The notes below the pieces were generated by a model. It searched no databases and was not told the DNA's origin. It saw only the letters and a list, made by a program, of their open reading frames with translations. A program made the position numbers and the translations under genes. A stretch of 30,854 bases of DNA from a virus, in IMG/VR virus record IMGVR_UViG_3300027525_000023, positions 1-30,854 of that record; one strand, 5' to 3'. This document shows positions 8,701 through 16,109 of the stretch, piece by piece (the first letter of the stretch is position 1; every line of letters starts with the position of its first letter).

Positions 8701-10328
8701 AAAGATTCATTAGCAAACTTACCAGCTTTAGCTGCTACACCTTCAGCAACATTTATCATAGAGCCTATTCGTCCACCTAAGGTTGTTTGAGGAGCTGAGA
8801 AAATACCAGCTGCTGCTCTTCTAAACCCATTTTCTTGTAGATTTACATCTTCTAGTTCATCAGCTAAAGTTTTTGTGTTAACTCTTTCAGTGTATTCAAG
8901 GTAGTAACCTTTCTTGTTTACAGTGTAAGGTACACCACCTTCTACATCTTTAAGACGTTCAACTGCCTCACCTTTTATATTGGTAACTCTCGGTGCTTCA
9001 ACTACTTTATATGCTGGGTTATTCTTTGCAACTTTTAAAGCTTGTTCAGCCGTATCAAACGGATTACCATTAATAGACTTACCTAGTGTAACAGTATATT
9101 TAAAGTTATCTGATCCCTCATCTATAAGTTTAGTGAACTTAACAACTGCATTATTAGAAGCTGAAGCTGTACGTCTAGCTATCTTAGCTACTTCATTCTG
9201 TAGAACTTCAACACTAAATGCTTTACCTGTTACAGGAGAACTCATTGCCTTAACTAGTTTATCAAACACCATTGAGTCAGTTGTATCTGTTACCACTGTA
9301 GCTACATGAGGTGCAGTTATAGGTTGTTGAGGACCTTGGAAGGGATTAAAACTACTTGGTCCAGCTTGTCCTGCTGTACGAGAAGCTGCACCACCACTAT
9401 TCATTCTAGCTACTACAGCTTTAGCACCTGACTTAGGACCTAGTATATTTGTTATAGCTTCAGTAGGGCTTTTAGCTGACATAACCCTTTTTATTATTTC
9501 TCTTGTGGAGCCAGATATCTTACTTGCACTAGCAGCAGTTGCTCTAGCTGCTAAACTACCAACAACTCTTGTTGTACCTAGTGTAGCTATATCTAAAATA
9601 GCTAGTAACTGTTTAAATCCAGCATCTTCATCAACACCAAAGTTATCTACTAATACCTGTAAGTCCTTTAGACTTTCATACTCTCTAATATTGTAAAATC
9701 CTGAACCAGCAGGGCTTACTAACTCCTCATCCCAGTAAGCATCGAACTCTTCAGGAGGTAAAAAGAAAGTATTTGCATACTCTACAGATTTAGTATTATC
9801 TCTTTTTATACTGTTTAAAATAGTACCTTCAAAAGCTGCTCTTGGTAAATCTAAAGTACCTGCAGCTAACCACTTAAAAGTAGGGGGATCACTCTCTTCC
9901 AATTTCTTAACAATACGGTTAGACAACCTTTCGTAGTTAGTAAGAATACGTAAAGCTTCTGGATTAACTGTCTCTTCATCTACTAACAACATACTGTTAA
10001 AGATAAACTCTCTAGGAGCTACAGCTTCCTGTAATCTTTTAGAGTAATCTTTTACAAGTACGGAGGCTTCCTCTACTGAAGCACCTCCCTCATACAAAGT
10101 ATCTAAGTATCCCTCTAAGTCAGGGTATTGTTTAGCTAAACTTTCATGGGATAGATCACCCGATGCTCTTGCATTAGCAATTTCTGTAGAGTCAACACCT
10201 AACAGTGTAGCTTGTTCGTCTACTTTAGCTATCTCATTTAGAGCAGTAGGATCAATAGGTTTAGGACCTACCTCTACTGGCTCCTCTAATGGAGTGTTAG
10301 CATCTTCAAAAGTTGGAATCATATCCAT
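5763..10328 (-). CDS. Giant internal virion (ejection) protein, 1521 aa, gp16-like by position
   Basis: This is the longest gene in the window. ATG at 10328 is preceded by AGGA nine bases upstream. The product is acidic at the N-terminus (MDMIPTFEDANTPLEEP) and largely helical afterwards, with Ala/Gly-rich stretches that could insert in membranes (around LGTTRVVGSLAARATAASAS and AIAFHMKMGLANPDQFVLNA). I see no lytic transglycosylase motif; in this phage peptidoglycan cleavage is instead available from the lysozyme encoded two genes downstream. T7 gp16 (about 1320 aa) and similar proteins in other podoviruses are packed inside the capsid and ejected into the cell to help pull in DNA. Length and order relative to the gp14-like and 690-aa genes support that role, but direct sequence similarity could not be tested. 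Confidence 0.7.
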   Translation of the reverse strand: MDMIPTFEDANTPLEEPVEVGPKPIDPTALNEIAKVDEQATLLGVDSTEIANARASGDLSHESLAKQYPDLEGYLDTLYEGGASVEEASVLVKDYSKRLQEAVAPREFIFNSMLLVDEETVNPEALRILTNYERLSNRIVKKLEESDPPTFKWLAAGTLDLPRAAFEGTILNSIKRDNTKSVEYANTFFLPPEEFDAYWDEELVSPAGSGFYNIREYESLKDLQVLVDNFGVDEDAGFKQLLAILDIATLGTTRVVGSLAARATAASASKISGSTREIIKRVMSAKSPTEAITNILGPKSGAKAVVARMNSGGAASRTAGQAGPSSFNPFQGPQQPITAPHVATVVTDTTDSMVFDKLVKAMSSPVTGKAFSVEVLQNEVAKIARRTASASNNAVVKFTKLIDEGSDNFKYTVTLGKSINGNPFDTAEQALKVAKNNPAYKVVEAPRVTNIKGEAVERLKDVEGGVPYTVNKKGYYLEYTERVNTKTLADELEDVNLQENGFRRAAAGIFSAPQTTLGGRIGSMINVAEGVAAKAGKFANESFKSVARLSKTEYDEVNTIFTGYRDGLLGDVETGLAVKRGAPSTEEFVTDFFSFYGRTPSEKQLEGYVSLIDLSNASWNITATDMLKRVAQRNGKVVTVEEGYDTLAVEVAEQLADDVVVFSRVSGPVTNTQIGSRIVYKLDEPFEASDGIFYDHVTDVVSARVPEKTDVLGYNIGGPRNNETMRHFIGTVYDYTLAGGRKTAGNFRTLLGSFSRKEADTAVKQLNNIVDEILPFIKLQGLKGINKLALTGDDLARINTVINKNNSWNPSITNLDDLKRVAFDHKETFINKFAVKARDSKVGQDIPEGAGMTTGQYQSMKVNRKRGDTPLMEYGGGRAINQSPIQNIVEQFKSEAYRYTHYKATQAALNGWVQKAKRNSSGPTDKVVTFDGDVPLNPEDYIRRAKVDDATQLGKEMWQQQRAIKSRLGLMERTDAYTSYARRVAEFIYDKGVLGFGKGAITKPEDWVSGATGKARAIAFHMKMGLANPDQFVLNASHVAQIMAISPKYGLKAAPNVPIIAALLFKTRKAADADIANIIETTMKENGGALLMSKQELTDTVRYIRESGRDIIGATTLERSGAAINSSKTVVNEALELGLTPFKGGELYGRITAAAVAVMEHNAKGVSKSVFSQKGIQYVSNREQALTFRMTSGQKGRYQENSILALATQWQSYSLRFVDNIFIGRDLTWKERRRLLGVNTFMFGIRGMGLTPRFSASMAALGIDPEDENAVAILNRVKFGLFDLALSKAVGTDVSLGTRISPLNGIFRQYIDLVSKDSALEIVGGPSVQLFTEANRAVMNIVKSLYVFKSWNTIADHELQILLRGVKSYDTYSKIKELIETGQYRSKRRGVAGEFSKEEVTLPLLATMVGGGSPMRVLNYYDANDISYREDPKFRQARKDTQGYADAGLELIRTGDPEKMAEGQRKYEDALSLIYDGGFSQKNQDKLISAILNINTITDMLKRTEGQSEAARLTAKAAQGE

Positions 10329-10343
10329 TATTGTTTATCCTGT

Positions 10344-10796
10344 TTAGTATGGAGTATTAGGATCTGCTGGTATTTTACCTGTTTGTGTAGATGTTGGTTT
10401 TTTAAAAGCTCCTTGATCCATACCAAACTGGAATGCTTGCATACCTAGTCCACCTAAGGCTTGGTACTGAGAGGCTTGTAAACCGTACTTAGATACTTGA
10501 CCAGATATAGCTGATAGCTGTGTACCTGTCCCTAATCCAGAGAATAAGTTAGAGGCAGCTCCACCTAGACCTCCAGATAATCCTGAACTATCTGCTGTAC
10601 CCGTACCTGCTGCTGTAGCTTCTGCTCTAGCTCTTGCAAGTTTATTGGATCTTATTGCAGCTCTTCTCTGTCTACGAGTTTGTACTTGCTGTGCTCTTTG
10701 TTCAGCTGCAGCTTGTTTCTTTCGTGCTCTAGTTGAAGCTACGGCACTACCTACACCTACAGCTAAACCAACTACTGCTATTGCTGTTGCTACCAT
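10344..10796 (-). CDS. Small internal virion protein, gp14-like
   Basis: The protein has 150 aa. An N-terminal hydrophobic segment (MVATAIAVVGLAVGVGSAVAS) is followed by a strongly basic, Ala/Gln/Arg-rich helix (ARKKQAAAEQRAQQVQTRRQ), then a Gly/Ser-rich linker and a C-terminal YGLQASQYQALGGLGMQAF segment. This profile and the position directly ahead of the giant ejection protein match gp14-type core proteins of T7-like phages, which insert into the outer membrane during genome ejection. The N-terminal segment is better read as an amphipathic or membrane-inserting helix than as a signal peptide, because virion proteins are not exported before assembly. Confidence 0.7.
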   Translation of the reverse strand: MVATAIAVVGLAVGVGSAVASTRARKKQAAAEQRAQQVQTRRQRRAAIRSNKLARARAEATAAGTGTADSSGLSGGLGGAASNLFSGLGTGTQLSAISGQVSKYGLQASQYQALGGLGMQAFQFGMDQGAFKKPTSTQTGKIPADPNTPY

Positions 10797-10797
10797 A

Positions 10798-11256
10798 TTA
10801 AATCTCCTTTAAATATATTGTCTCTGCTTTATTATAACCCAGACGAGTATACAGAGAACCTAAGCTACTAATACTTTCAATATCACCCATTCCAACGTAA
10901 GATGCTCCATTAACTTTAGCCCACTTCTCAAAGTGTTTAACTAACTTTATAGAACTTACTTTACCTCTGAACTCTTTAGATACAAACCAAGCCACCTCAG
11001 TTGCTTGTATTATGTGGGACATGTAGAACTCAGATAGTAAACCAATTAAAGCTCCTTGTAGCTCACCATCTACATCTATTACAAACACACCCATGTTAGT
11101 GTTCTGTATAGCTGATAAGACAAACTGTTCTGTTTTATCTTTATCCCACTTGTGACTTTTAGGTGCTTCCCTTGAAAACTCTCTAGCTAAAACTAATATG
11201 TCAAATATATCTTCTTGGGTGGCTTCTCGTATTCTAGAATCTTGTGTTTTTAGCAC
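10798..11256 (-). CDS. GNAT-fold N-acetyltransferase-like protein in the virion module
   Basis: The protein has 152 aa. It opens with IREATQEDIFDILVLAREF, the usual first strand and helix of GNAT proteins. It continues with VFVIDVDGELQGALIG (strands 2-4), EVAWFVSKEFRG (the acetyl-CoA loop region, where the canonical Q/R-x-x-G-x-G/A is degenerate: EFRGKVSS), HFEKWAKVNGASYVGMG, and a C-terminal LYTRLGYNKAETIYLKEI. It overlaps the tail tube B gene by 23 bases and is followed two bases later by the gp14-like gene, so it belongs to the late virion operon. Similar GNAT-like genes sit at this place in many marine podoviruses. Whether it acetylates anything, or is a structural descendant of an acetyltransferase, is open given the weak acetyl-CoA motif. 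Confidence 0.75.
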   Translation of the reverse strand: MLKTQDSRIREATQEDIFDILVLAREFSREAPKSHKWDKDKTEQFVLSAIQNTNMGVFVIDVDGELQGALIGLLSEFYMSHIIQATEVAWFVSKEFRGKVSSIKLVKHFEKWAKVNGASYVGMGDIESISSLGSLYTRLGYNKAETIYLKEI

Positions 11257-13438
11257 CTATTACCTCGTAACCTACTAGGTGAAAGTCCTTACCTTCAGTA
11301 CTTTCAAACCTTAATTTCATTGATCTCCCTCTACCCCTTACTTTAGACTTGGTTACTACGGTGTCGGTAGGGTAATTAATGGAACCCAAATCATCTGGGT
11401 CTACAACTGGTACATTCTTTAGTTTGTAAATCTCTCTAGGTTTAGAGTTAGCCTTAGTTAAGTTCCAAGACACTGACATCTTACAGCTAGAAGGATTAAT
11501 AAAATCATAGCCTATACCATTATAAGTGTAACCATCTTCAGTTACCCTCATGTATGTTGTTACGTATGGAGCATTCTTAAATGTTGTCATGTCACCCATG
11601 AAGTCATAACCTGCTTCAGCAAAACTAGAGTAATCTCCTGTACCCCAATCTAGGTAACTATCTCCTGAGAAATGAGCAACAGTTAATTTACCATCTACAC
11701 CACTTCTAACAAGTAACTTAATCTCACTGTCACCCTGTAAGAATTCTCTGTACATAGTGGATATTACAGTGTCTGAGCCATTAACTATAGTATCAGCTCC
11801 GTTTACAACCTGTGTTTCTGTAGCTGTAGAACCTAACCCACTAAAATAAGAACTACCAATAATGTAGTGACCTGCTGTACCATCAGATACTTTCCAAGGA
11901 TAGAAGGCTTGTAAGTTAACATCGAGTATTAGTACGTTATTGTACTTGTAGTCTATGTCTTCTTCAGCATCAGGATAGAACCAGAATACTTTCTGGTTTA
12001 CCTCATCGTACTCAACAAAGACTTGAGCCTTCTTTTCGTTAGGTATTTTATTCCATAAAGTCTGGATACTAGCTAATGATATGTTTCTAGCTTCTGGTTG
12101 ACCAGATGTTTCAGAAGTTTGTATAGTGTATATGCCAGTTTTAGACCACCAGATAGGTGAACTACCAGCTACAACAAAACTATTTTCATTTACTAAACCT
12201 ACATCGGATATTTTAGAGATAGAGAACTCAGTAGCTCTAAAGACATTATCAACACCAGATATAGACCAAACACCATTCTCAGCAAATATTAAAATAGCTG
12301 CTCCAAAGACGTGTAATTTACGTATGTTATGAGCTGCAGCTATCTTAACAACCCCACCATCAGTATCCAATAAGTCAGAGATATCTTCTGAAGTTGGATC
12401 ATTTACTTGGTAGCAATGTCCTAACTCTGTGTTAGTTTCAATTATTTTAGAAAAGTAAACTTTACCACCATTCTTAGCTGAGTCAATACCTGAATAAAAA
12501 ACCCTACTGCCAAACGAGGCAACAGTTCTAAATCTATTAAGTTCAGTTTCAACAGTTAAAGAAGTGTATACTCCACTATTCCAAGCACTTGTAGTAGGTA
12601 TAAACTTTCTTTCTTTTTGAAAGATGTCTAGTATAAAATGACCATTAGCTGTTAATGTAGATCCTCTATAAATCTTTTTATAGGTAGCTTCGTCATAATC
12701 TCCGTCAGCAGTTTTACCTGAATACCAAGGGTGAGTAAGAGGAGGGTAACCATCCCCACCGTCTGGAGTGGCTATTAAGGCTGCATGACCTTTCTCACCA
12801 ACCCAACCACTATTTGCAGTATCATACTTTCTCTCATTAGAGATGGCAGAAAGTCCTGTCTTTGTAAAGTATTCATCCCCTATTTCATCAGTAGTACCTT
12901 GCCATTCAAAGTCTCTTTCCTTAAAAGAAATAATACTATAAGTTATAGAAACTGCAACTGGATCATATTCTACACGAAGAGTTTTTATGGCTGGTGAAGC
13001 TATAATCAACGTACCATTTATAGATGTAACTTGTATTTTTTCTTCAGAAGGACTATATGTATTGTTAGCTGTATATAATTGTAAAATGTTTGACAAGCTT
13101 CCAACTGCTACTTTTTGTGCAGACAGAGGGTCTTTTGACTTCTCATAAAAAGCTAGATCAGAACCTATTTGTACAACCAAAAACTCTAGATTAGGTTGAC
13201 CTGCAACATTATACCAAGTATCTGTATGAAATACTGAACCTTCAGGTATAACTATACCATCTGTAACTGCATTGTCTTCTAAGACTACAGCCTTACGACG
13301 ACGACGAGTACCATCCCTTTCTAAGGAACAGTTTAATTCGTCAACAGAAGCATTCTCAGGGAATGTTAATTCACTAGCTTCTGTTATTAATCCACCAGTA
13401 AAAGTATTAACTTGTTTCTGTGTTAGGCTTTGTGGCAT
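11234..13438 (-). CDS. Tail tubular protein B, T7 gp12-like nozzle
   Basis: The protein has 734 aa. The N-terminus (NTFTGGLITEASELTFPENA, then SVDELNCSLERDGTRRRRK) is the typical opening of gp12-like tail proteins of marine T7-like phages. The body is rich in beta strands (VEYDEVNQKVFWFYPDA, LHVFGAAILIFAENGVWSISG), as expected for the propeller-like tail nozzle. In T7-type virions six copies form the lower part of the short tail, below the gp11 ring, and hold the fibres. The gene overlaps its neighbour on each side by 23-32 bases and lies two genes after the tail tube A candidate, the expected gp11-gp12 order with one small gene between. Confidence 0.82.
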   Translation of the reverse strand: MPQSLTQKQVNTFTGGLITEASELTFPENASVDELNCSLERDGTRRRRKAVVLEDNAVTDGIVIPEGSVFHTDTWYNVAGQPNLEFLVVQIGSDLAFYEKSKDPLSAQKVAVGSLSNILQLYTANNTYSPSEEKIQVTSINGTLIIASPAIKTLRVEYDPVAVSITYSIISFKERDFEWQGTTDEIGDEYFTKTGLSAISNERKYDTANSGWVGEKGHAALIATPDGGDGYPPLTHPWYSGKTADGDYDEATYKKIYRGSTLTANGHFILDIFQKERKFIPTTSAWNSGVYTSLTVETELNRFRTVASFGSRVFYSGIDSAKNGGKVYFSKIIETNTELGHCYQVNDPTSEDISDLLDTDGGVVKIAAAHNIRKLHVFGAAILIFAENGVWSISGVDNVFRATEFSISKISDVGLVNENSFVVAGSSPIWWSKTGIYTIQTSETSGQPEARNISLASIQTLWNKIPNEKKAQVFVEYDEVNQKVFWFYPDAEEDIDYKYNNVLILDVNLQAFYPWKVSDGTAGHYIIGSSYFSGLGSTATETQVVNGADTIVNGSDTVISTMYREFLQGDSEIKLLVRSGVDGKLTVAHFSGDSYLDWGTGDYSSFAEAGYDFMGDMTTFKNAPYVTTYMRVTEDGYTYNGIGYDFINPSSCKMSVSWNLTKANSKPREIYKLKNVPVVDPDDLGSINYPTDTVVTKSKVRGRGRSMKLRFESTEGKDFHLVGYEVIGAKNTRF

Positions 13439-13724
13439 TTATAGTTTCCTTTTCGGCCCTTCGAGCCTTAAACCTATCGTTAACAGCTTTACGAGGGGTT
13501 ACCCTCTTAGTAGCTAAATGTCTTTCAACTGCTGCTAGTGCTCCTGCTGGGCCTGTCCAAGATCCTTCTAGTTCACTAGGTACTTTAGCACCACTCTCAT
13601 ATTTAACTTTGTATAGCTTGTAACCATCTTGTGGTTTGTATACTACTAAATCTTTTTCAGTCTTATTACTTTTAACTTTTATTTCTTGATTGTCTTCATC
13701 TCTAGTTAGCTCAATGTCTACCAT
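13407..13724 (-). CDS. Small conserved-looking protein between tail tube genes
   Basis: The protein has 105 aa. The central part (DGYKLYKVKYESGAKVPSEL, then EGSWTGPAGALAAVERHLAT) is compact and looks like a folded domain. Both ends are charged, and the C-terminus is lysine- and arginine-rich (NDRFKARRAEKET). It overlaps the tail tube A gene by 14 bases and the tail tube B gene by 32 bases, so it is translated as part of the tail block. Small proteins with the same central wording lie between the gp11-like and gp12-like genes of marine T7-like phages. No function is established to my knowledge; a minor tail or assembly factor is the reasonable inference. Confidence 0.7.
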   Translation of the reverse strand: MVDIELTRDEDNQEIKVKSNKTEKDLVVYKPQDGYKLYKVKYESGAKVPSELEGSWTGPAGALAAVERHLATKRVTPRKAVNDRFKARRAEKETINATKPNTETS

Positions 13725-14460
13725 ACTTATTCTTAGGCCTTCCTTTGTTTACCTTGTGCATGTCATTCTGTACATACACTTTCTGTCTTCGGGCTGCCTG
13801 TTCTATCTTAGGATCTGATCCTGCTTTAAATAAAGACATAGCAGTTGATTTAGCTTCTGCTAGTAGTAATGGGAACATGACATCATCTACATCAGGAGTA
13901 AAGGTATCTGAGAAAGAATCAAAGTTAGGGTACTTAGTACCATATGCTCTTGTCTTAGCTGATGTAAGAGTAGAGTCTACTGATGAATCGTAGGCATCCA
14001 GCACCAAGTTCTCATCATCAAATGATGTGTAGTAAAAAGGCTTAACATCATTACGTATAAGTAAAATACTATCAGAAGCTACATCATTAACCTGTAGTAC
14101 ATTAGAAGCAAGACTATCCCTACCGTTAGATAAGCTAAAGAACTCGTCTGGTGACAGATATGTTAGTCTTTCATACCTTACCCCTCCCACCTTCTTAGAA
14201 ATATTGTAGTCTAAAAACTCTATGTTTTTTACTTTACTAGGAAATTTAAAGTGAGTAGGTCTTACTGAACTAGAGAAGGATGTCAACTTTATTGTTTGTG
14301 CATGTTCAGGTATTATACGAGTAGAGATTAAATTAAAGTAGGTGTTCTCTACTACCTTAGCTATTTGTTCAGCTTCGTTAGAATCAGAAATGCTGTTGAT
14401 CTCTTCCGAATCCATATCGGATAAGATATTTTGTACCATTTCGAGAAGAGTCATTTTCAT
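13711..14460 (-). CDS. Tail tubular protein A, T7 gp11-like head-tail adaptor
   Basis: The protein has about 249 aa. I chose the ATG at 14460, one base after the upstream stop. A GTG at 14469 and an ATG at 14454 are in the same frame and cannot be excluded. The start MKMTLLEMVQNILSDMDSEE, followed by EAEQIAKVVENTYFNLIS, matches the helical beginning of gp11-like tail proteins. The middle is beta-rich (RYERLTYLSPDEFFSLSNG), and the C-terminal helix ends in basic residues (NKGRPKNKYGRH). In T7-type virions a dodecamer of this protein sits between portal and nozzle. Order after the capsid genes and before the gp12-like gene supports the call. Confidence 0.75.
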   Translation of the reverse strand: MKMTLLEMVQNILSDMDSEEINSISDSNEAEQIAKVVENTYFNLISTRIIPEHAQTIKLTSFSSSVRPTHFKFPSKVKNIEFLDYNISKKVGGVRYERLTYLSPDEFFSLSNGRDSLASNVLQVNDVASDSILLIRNDVKPFYYTSFDDENLVLDAYDSSVDSTLTSAKTRAYGTKYPNFDSFSDTFTPDVDDVMFPLLLAEAKSTAMSLFKAGSDPKIEQAARRQKVYVQNDMHKVNKGRPKNKYGRH

Positions 14461-14461
14461 G

Positions 14462-15034
14462 TTATGCACTCATTCCTATAATAGACACATAGATATTTGC
14501 ATAGTTAACATCTACATTATCTGTATTAGCTTTTGTTTTAATTTCTATATAATCGTTCTGTGCTAAAGCAGTTAAGCCAGTCACACTAATTGAACCCCAA
14601 GCACCAGATGATATAGTACGTATAGCTCTAGAGCCAACTATCTCTGTACCGTTCTTAAACAATGCCCATTCAACGTCCTTAGCACTACCTGAGGCTTGAG
14701 AGGATGACATTGTAACATTTAACAATGCTGTGAGATTAGTAGCATCGTTGTATTGAAATCTTAGGTTAGGGGAGGTTACCACTGTGAACCCAGATACTAT
14801 AGAAGTTGATACTGGAGGAGAAAGAAACTTCTCAGTAGTATCCGTATCTAAACTATAAGCATAAGGGGAAGAGTGGTTGAATGCTGTAGCAGCACTTAGA
14901 TGTCTGTGGATTGGTTGCCATGTACCACTACCTGAACCATTAGCAATATAGGCTGAACCACTAGAAGCAGTGGCTGTACCTTTAGGTTCATGTAATGCAC
15001 TACCAGTAAGGGATGAATGTTCTACGTTTGCCAT
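14462..15034 (-). CDS. Head fibre or capsid decoration protein with jelly-roll-like C-terminus
   Basis: The protein has 190 aa. The start MANVEHSSLTGSALHEPKG, followed by SAYIANGSGSGTWQP, is a motif I associate with phage capsid-attached fibre or decoration proteins. The C-terminal half (NLRFQYNDATNLTALLNVTM through WALFKNGTEIVGSRAIRTIS to YIEIKTKANTDN) reads as a C1q/TNF-like jelly roll, a fold often used for trimeric binding heads. The gene lies directly after the major capsid gene and has its own perfect promoter (15073-15101) behind a probable terminator, so it can be made at a level independent of the coat protein. Attachment to the capsid surface is inferred from motif and position. A tail fibre role is possible but less likely here. 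Confidence 0.65.
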   Translation of the reverse strand: MANVEHSSLTGSALHEPKGTATASSGSAYIANGSGSGTWQPIHRHLSAATAFNHSSPYAYSLDTDTTEKFLSPPVSTSIVSGFTVVTSPNLRFQYNDATNLTALLNVTMSSSQASGSAKDVEWALFKNGTEIVGSRAIRTISSGAWGSISVTGLTALAQNDYIEIKTKANTDNVDVNYANIYVSIIGMSA

Positions 15035-15059
15035 TGTAAATAAGTCCTTAGTAGGGGAG

Positions 15060-15107
15060 ACTTGTTAAGACTATTATACACATAAGTAAAATAGTTGTCA
15101 AGTGTTA
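15060..15107 (-). promoter_or_regulatory. Sigma70-type promoter for the head-fibre/tail genes
   Basis: On the minus strand TTGACA (15096-15101) and TATAAT (15073-15078) are separated by exactly 17 bases. Transcription should start near 15066, about 30 bases before the ATG at 15034. Flanks are also conserved: the 20 bases at 15060-15079 match 27763-27782 (small-terminase promoter) with one difference, and the 12 bases around the -35 box are identical, so this is a repeated promoter cassette rather than a chance match. Confidence 0.85.
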
Positions 15108-15113
15108 AAGAGA

Positions 15114-15141
15114 TAGAGGAGGAGATTTCTCCCCTCCCCTT
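15114..15141 (-). terminator. Possible terminator or attenuator after the major capsid gene
   Basis: Read in the minus-strand RNA, GGGGAGGGGAG AAAU CUCCUCCUCU folds into a stem of about six pairs (one G-U), a mismatch and three further pairs, starting about 13 bases after the capsid stop codon. A short pyrimidine-rich tail (AUCUCUUUAAC) follows, not a clean U-run. The place between the highly expressed coat gene and a fresh promoter suits a partial terminator that lowers read-through. The weak U-tract keeps this tentative. Confidence 0.45.
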
Positions 15142-15153
15142 GTATTTATGTTA

Positions 15154-16098
15154 CTACGCCAATGGCTTTGTAACAACAGAAACCAAGTTTTCTGGACGGT
15201 ACAGTTTAAGACCGTAACGTGCAGTAGTAACAAACTCTGTACGTTGGTGATCTTTGTTGTACTCAGTGTCCACATTTGGCATCTGTCTCCATGCACCAAC
15301 GAATGGCTGCACTGCTTGGTCAGCAGAGAAGAACATGTTGTTGATTGCGTTAGCTGGAGCAGCTACACCACTGATAGTTTCTGAAGCTTTTGTAGCTAAG
15401 TAGTTAGATGTGTATACATCGAAACCATAGATGTTAGCTATAAAGGACATGCCAGAAGCAATACCTGAGTTGACGATACCTTCCCAACGTGGGTTGTTTG
15501 ATACACTTGTTAAGTTTGAAATTGTATTCATTTCAAATTCAACTGATGGATCAACAATAGCCACTAGGTTCTTCTGTGGTACTTTACCAGTTTTTAATGC
15601 ACGAAGAGCTTTAGCAAAGTCTTCAACTGCAATTTTACCACCAGTACCTGAACCGATCATACGGTGAGCAACACCGTTGATAGTGTTAGGATCAGCAGCT
15701 GTTTGCTCTTGACCTAACTTCATGATGTCTGTCTCTAGACGTTCCATTAAGGCACGTTCTTGTAGAGGCACAAACTGAGACATGATCTGATTTGAGTAGT
15801 ATACATCCTGCATCGCCTTGTTGGTGATGTAGTTACCAGCCTGTAAGTATTCAGTGATGGTGAATGTAAACTGTGCATCATCAATCGGATCGTATGTTAC
15901 AGCAGCATCTTCAGTGTAGTCATTAACAGTTGCATCACCTAATGATGGGATCTTAAACGTGTCCCCATCTGGAAAGTCATTCAACCAATTTACGTATTTC
16001 ATACCTTGCAGCTCATCCCGCAAGATCTCTTTTAATTCTGCACCCCAAACTTCTGCTCTTTTTGCGAGAGCTAGAGTACTTACTGTATTACCAGCCAT
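15154..16098 (-). CDS. Major capsid protein, HK97-fold type
   Basis: The protein has 314 aa, with start at 16098 behind AAGGA. It follows a scaffold-like gene by 11 bases and begins MAGNTVSTLALAKRAEVWGA, without a long delta domain, as in phages with a separate scaffold. The N-arm contains FKIPSLGDATVNDYTEDAAV, then QFTFTITEYLQAGNYITNKA (E-loop/spine-helix-like region). The central helix QFVPLQERALMERLETDIMK precedes the axial part (LVAIVDPSVEFEMNTI, FIANIYGFDVYTSNYL). The protein ends RTEFVTTARYGLKLYRPENL, a C-terminal pattern I recognise from marine podovirus coat proteins. It forms the icosahedral shell around the scaffold. Confidence 0.87.
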   Translation of the reverse strand: MAGNTVSTLALAKRAEVWGAELKEILRDELQGMKYVNWLNDFPDGDTFKIPSLGDATVNDYTEDAAVTYDPIDDAQFTFTITEYLQAGNYITNKAMQDVYYSNQIMSQFVPLQERALMERLETDIMKLGQEQTAADPNTINGVAHRMIGSGTGGKIAVEDFAKALRALKTGKVPQKNLVAIVDPSVEFEMNTISNLTSVSNNPRWEGIVNSGIASGMSFIANIYGFDVYTSNYLATKASETISGVAAPANAINNMFFSADQAVQPFVGAWRQMPNVDTEYNKDHQRTEFVTTARYGLKLYRPENLVSVVTKPLA

Positions 16099-16109
16099 AG
16101 TTCTATTCC

